Assembly (NCBI GenBank): GCA_003973585.1
Contig: QNYN01000031.1
Location: forward strand, 1 to 5,988
DNA: 5,988 bases
Source of the DNA: Fusobacteriota bacterium
GTDB lineage: Bacteria; Fusobacteriota; Fusobacteriia; Fusobacteriales; Fusobacteriaceae
Direction of reading: 5' to 3'
Both the position numbers and the translations under genes were made by a program. Below are positions 5,881 through 5,988 of the stretch, piece after piece. The first letter of the stretch is position 1; each line of letters starts with the position of its first letter. The notes under the pieces were generated by a model. It was not told the origin of the DNA. It saw only the letters and a list, made by a program, of their open reading frames with translations, and made no database searches.

Positions 5881-5988
5881 CGACTTAATTTCTCTATTAA
5901 CTTTATATTTTCTTCTAAATTTTTTATTTTAGTAGTACTTACAAGGATAGATTTGATAGATTCTTCTTTTAAGATATAATCAAAAGCT
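5865..5988 (-). CDS. C-terminal end of a probable aldo/keto reductase (partial)
   Basis: Reading the minus strand from 5987, one frame stays open for 40 codons to TAA at 5867-5865, while the other two minus frames stop early. The peptide begins AFDYILKEESIKSILVSTTK and continues with IKNLEENIKLIEKLSRKKNS. The order hydrophobic helix, short loop, SILVSTTK, then LEENIK resembles the C-terminus of aldo/keto reductases (typically a YVLSNP.VSSVI.G...LEEN pattern), where this region contributes to the NADP(H) phosphate-binding site. Only the tail is visible, so substrate and subfamily cannot be given. The final five or six codons and the stop lie inside the shared terminator hairpin. Convergent orientation with a terminator between supports a real gene. 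The family call is moderate in confidence. Confidence 0.6.
   Translation of the reverse strand, partial: AFDYILKEESIKSILVSTTKIKNLEENIKLIEKLSRKKNS

Overview
This 6 kb window is a very A+T-rich piece of bacterial chromosome. It carries one tightly packed plus-strand gene series and the tail end of a minus-strand gene that converges on it. The codon bias (AAA, ATA, TTA, AGA), strong GGAGG-type ribosome binding sites, and the order dnaE - accB - accC - asp23 - amaP - DUF2273 protein - nusB suggest a low-GC anaerobe. Fusobacteriota (Fusobacterium/Cetobacterium-like) is my favoured guess. A low-GC Firmicute cannot be excluded, because the accB-accC-asp23-nusB order is also typical there. The taxonomic call is an inference from gene order and composition only.

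Layout: positions 1-2230 hold the C-terminal two thirds of the replicative DNA polymerase III alpha subunit (DnaE), starting exactly at the catalytic DxD motif. A 78-bp gap with a good extended -10 promoter leads into accB (2309-2731) and accC (2745-4100), which encode the carrier-like and biotin carboxylase subunits of acetyl-CoA carboxylase. A 90-bp gap leads to asp23 (4191-4556), which ends at a GC-rich hairpin. Then follow amaP (4633-5142), a small two-helix membrane protein of the DUF2273 type (5154-5366) and nusB (5379-5846). A bidirectional A/T-run terminator lies at 5849-5880. On the minus strand the last 40 codons of a probable aldo/keto reductase run into that same terminator.

How the genes fit together: AccC carboxylates biotin for the first step of fatty acid synthesis. 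Asp23-family proteins next to acc genes (YqhY in Bacillus) have been linked to lipid synthesis. AmaP anchors Asp23 to the membrane in Staphylococcus, and DUF2273 proteins usually travel with that pair. NusB is the antitermination factor used on rRNA operons. The most notable point is that the AccB-like protein keeps the biotinyl-domain fold signature but has glycine where the biotin-accepting lysine should be, while AccC beside it has a complete catalytic set. The protein may therefore be a non-biotinylated, regulatory or structural BCCP paralogue rather than the carrier itself. No mobile element, CRISPR array, tRNA or rRNA is visible.
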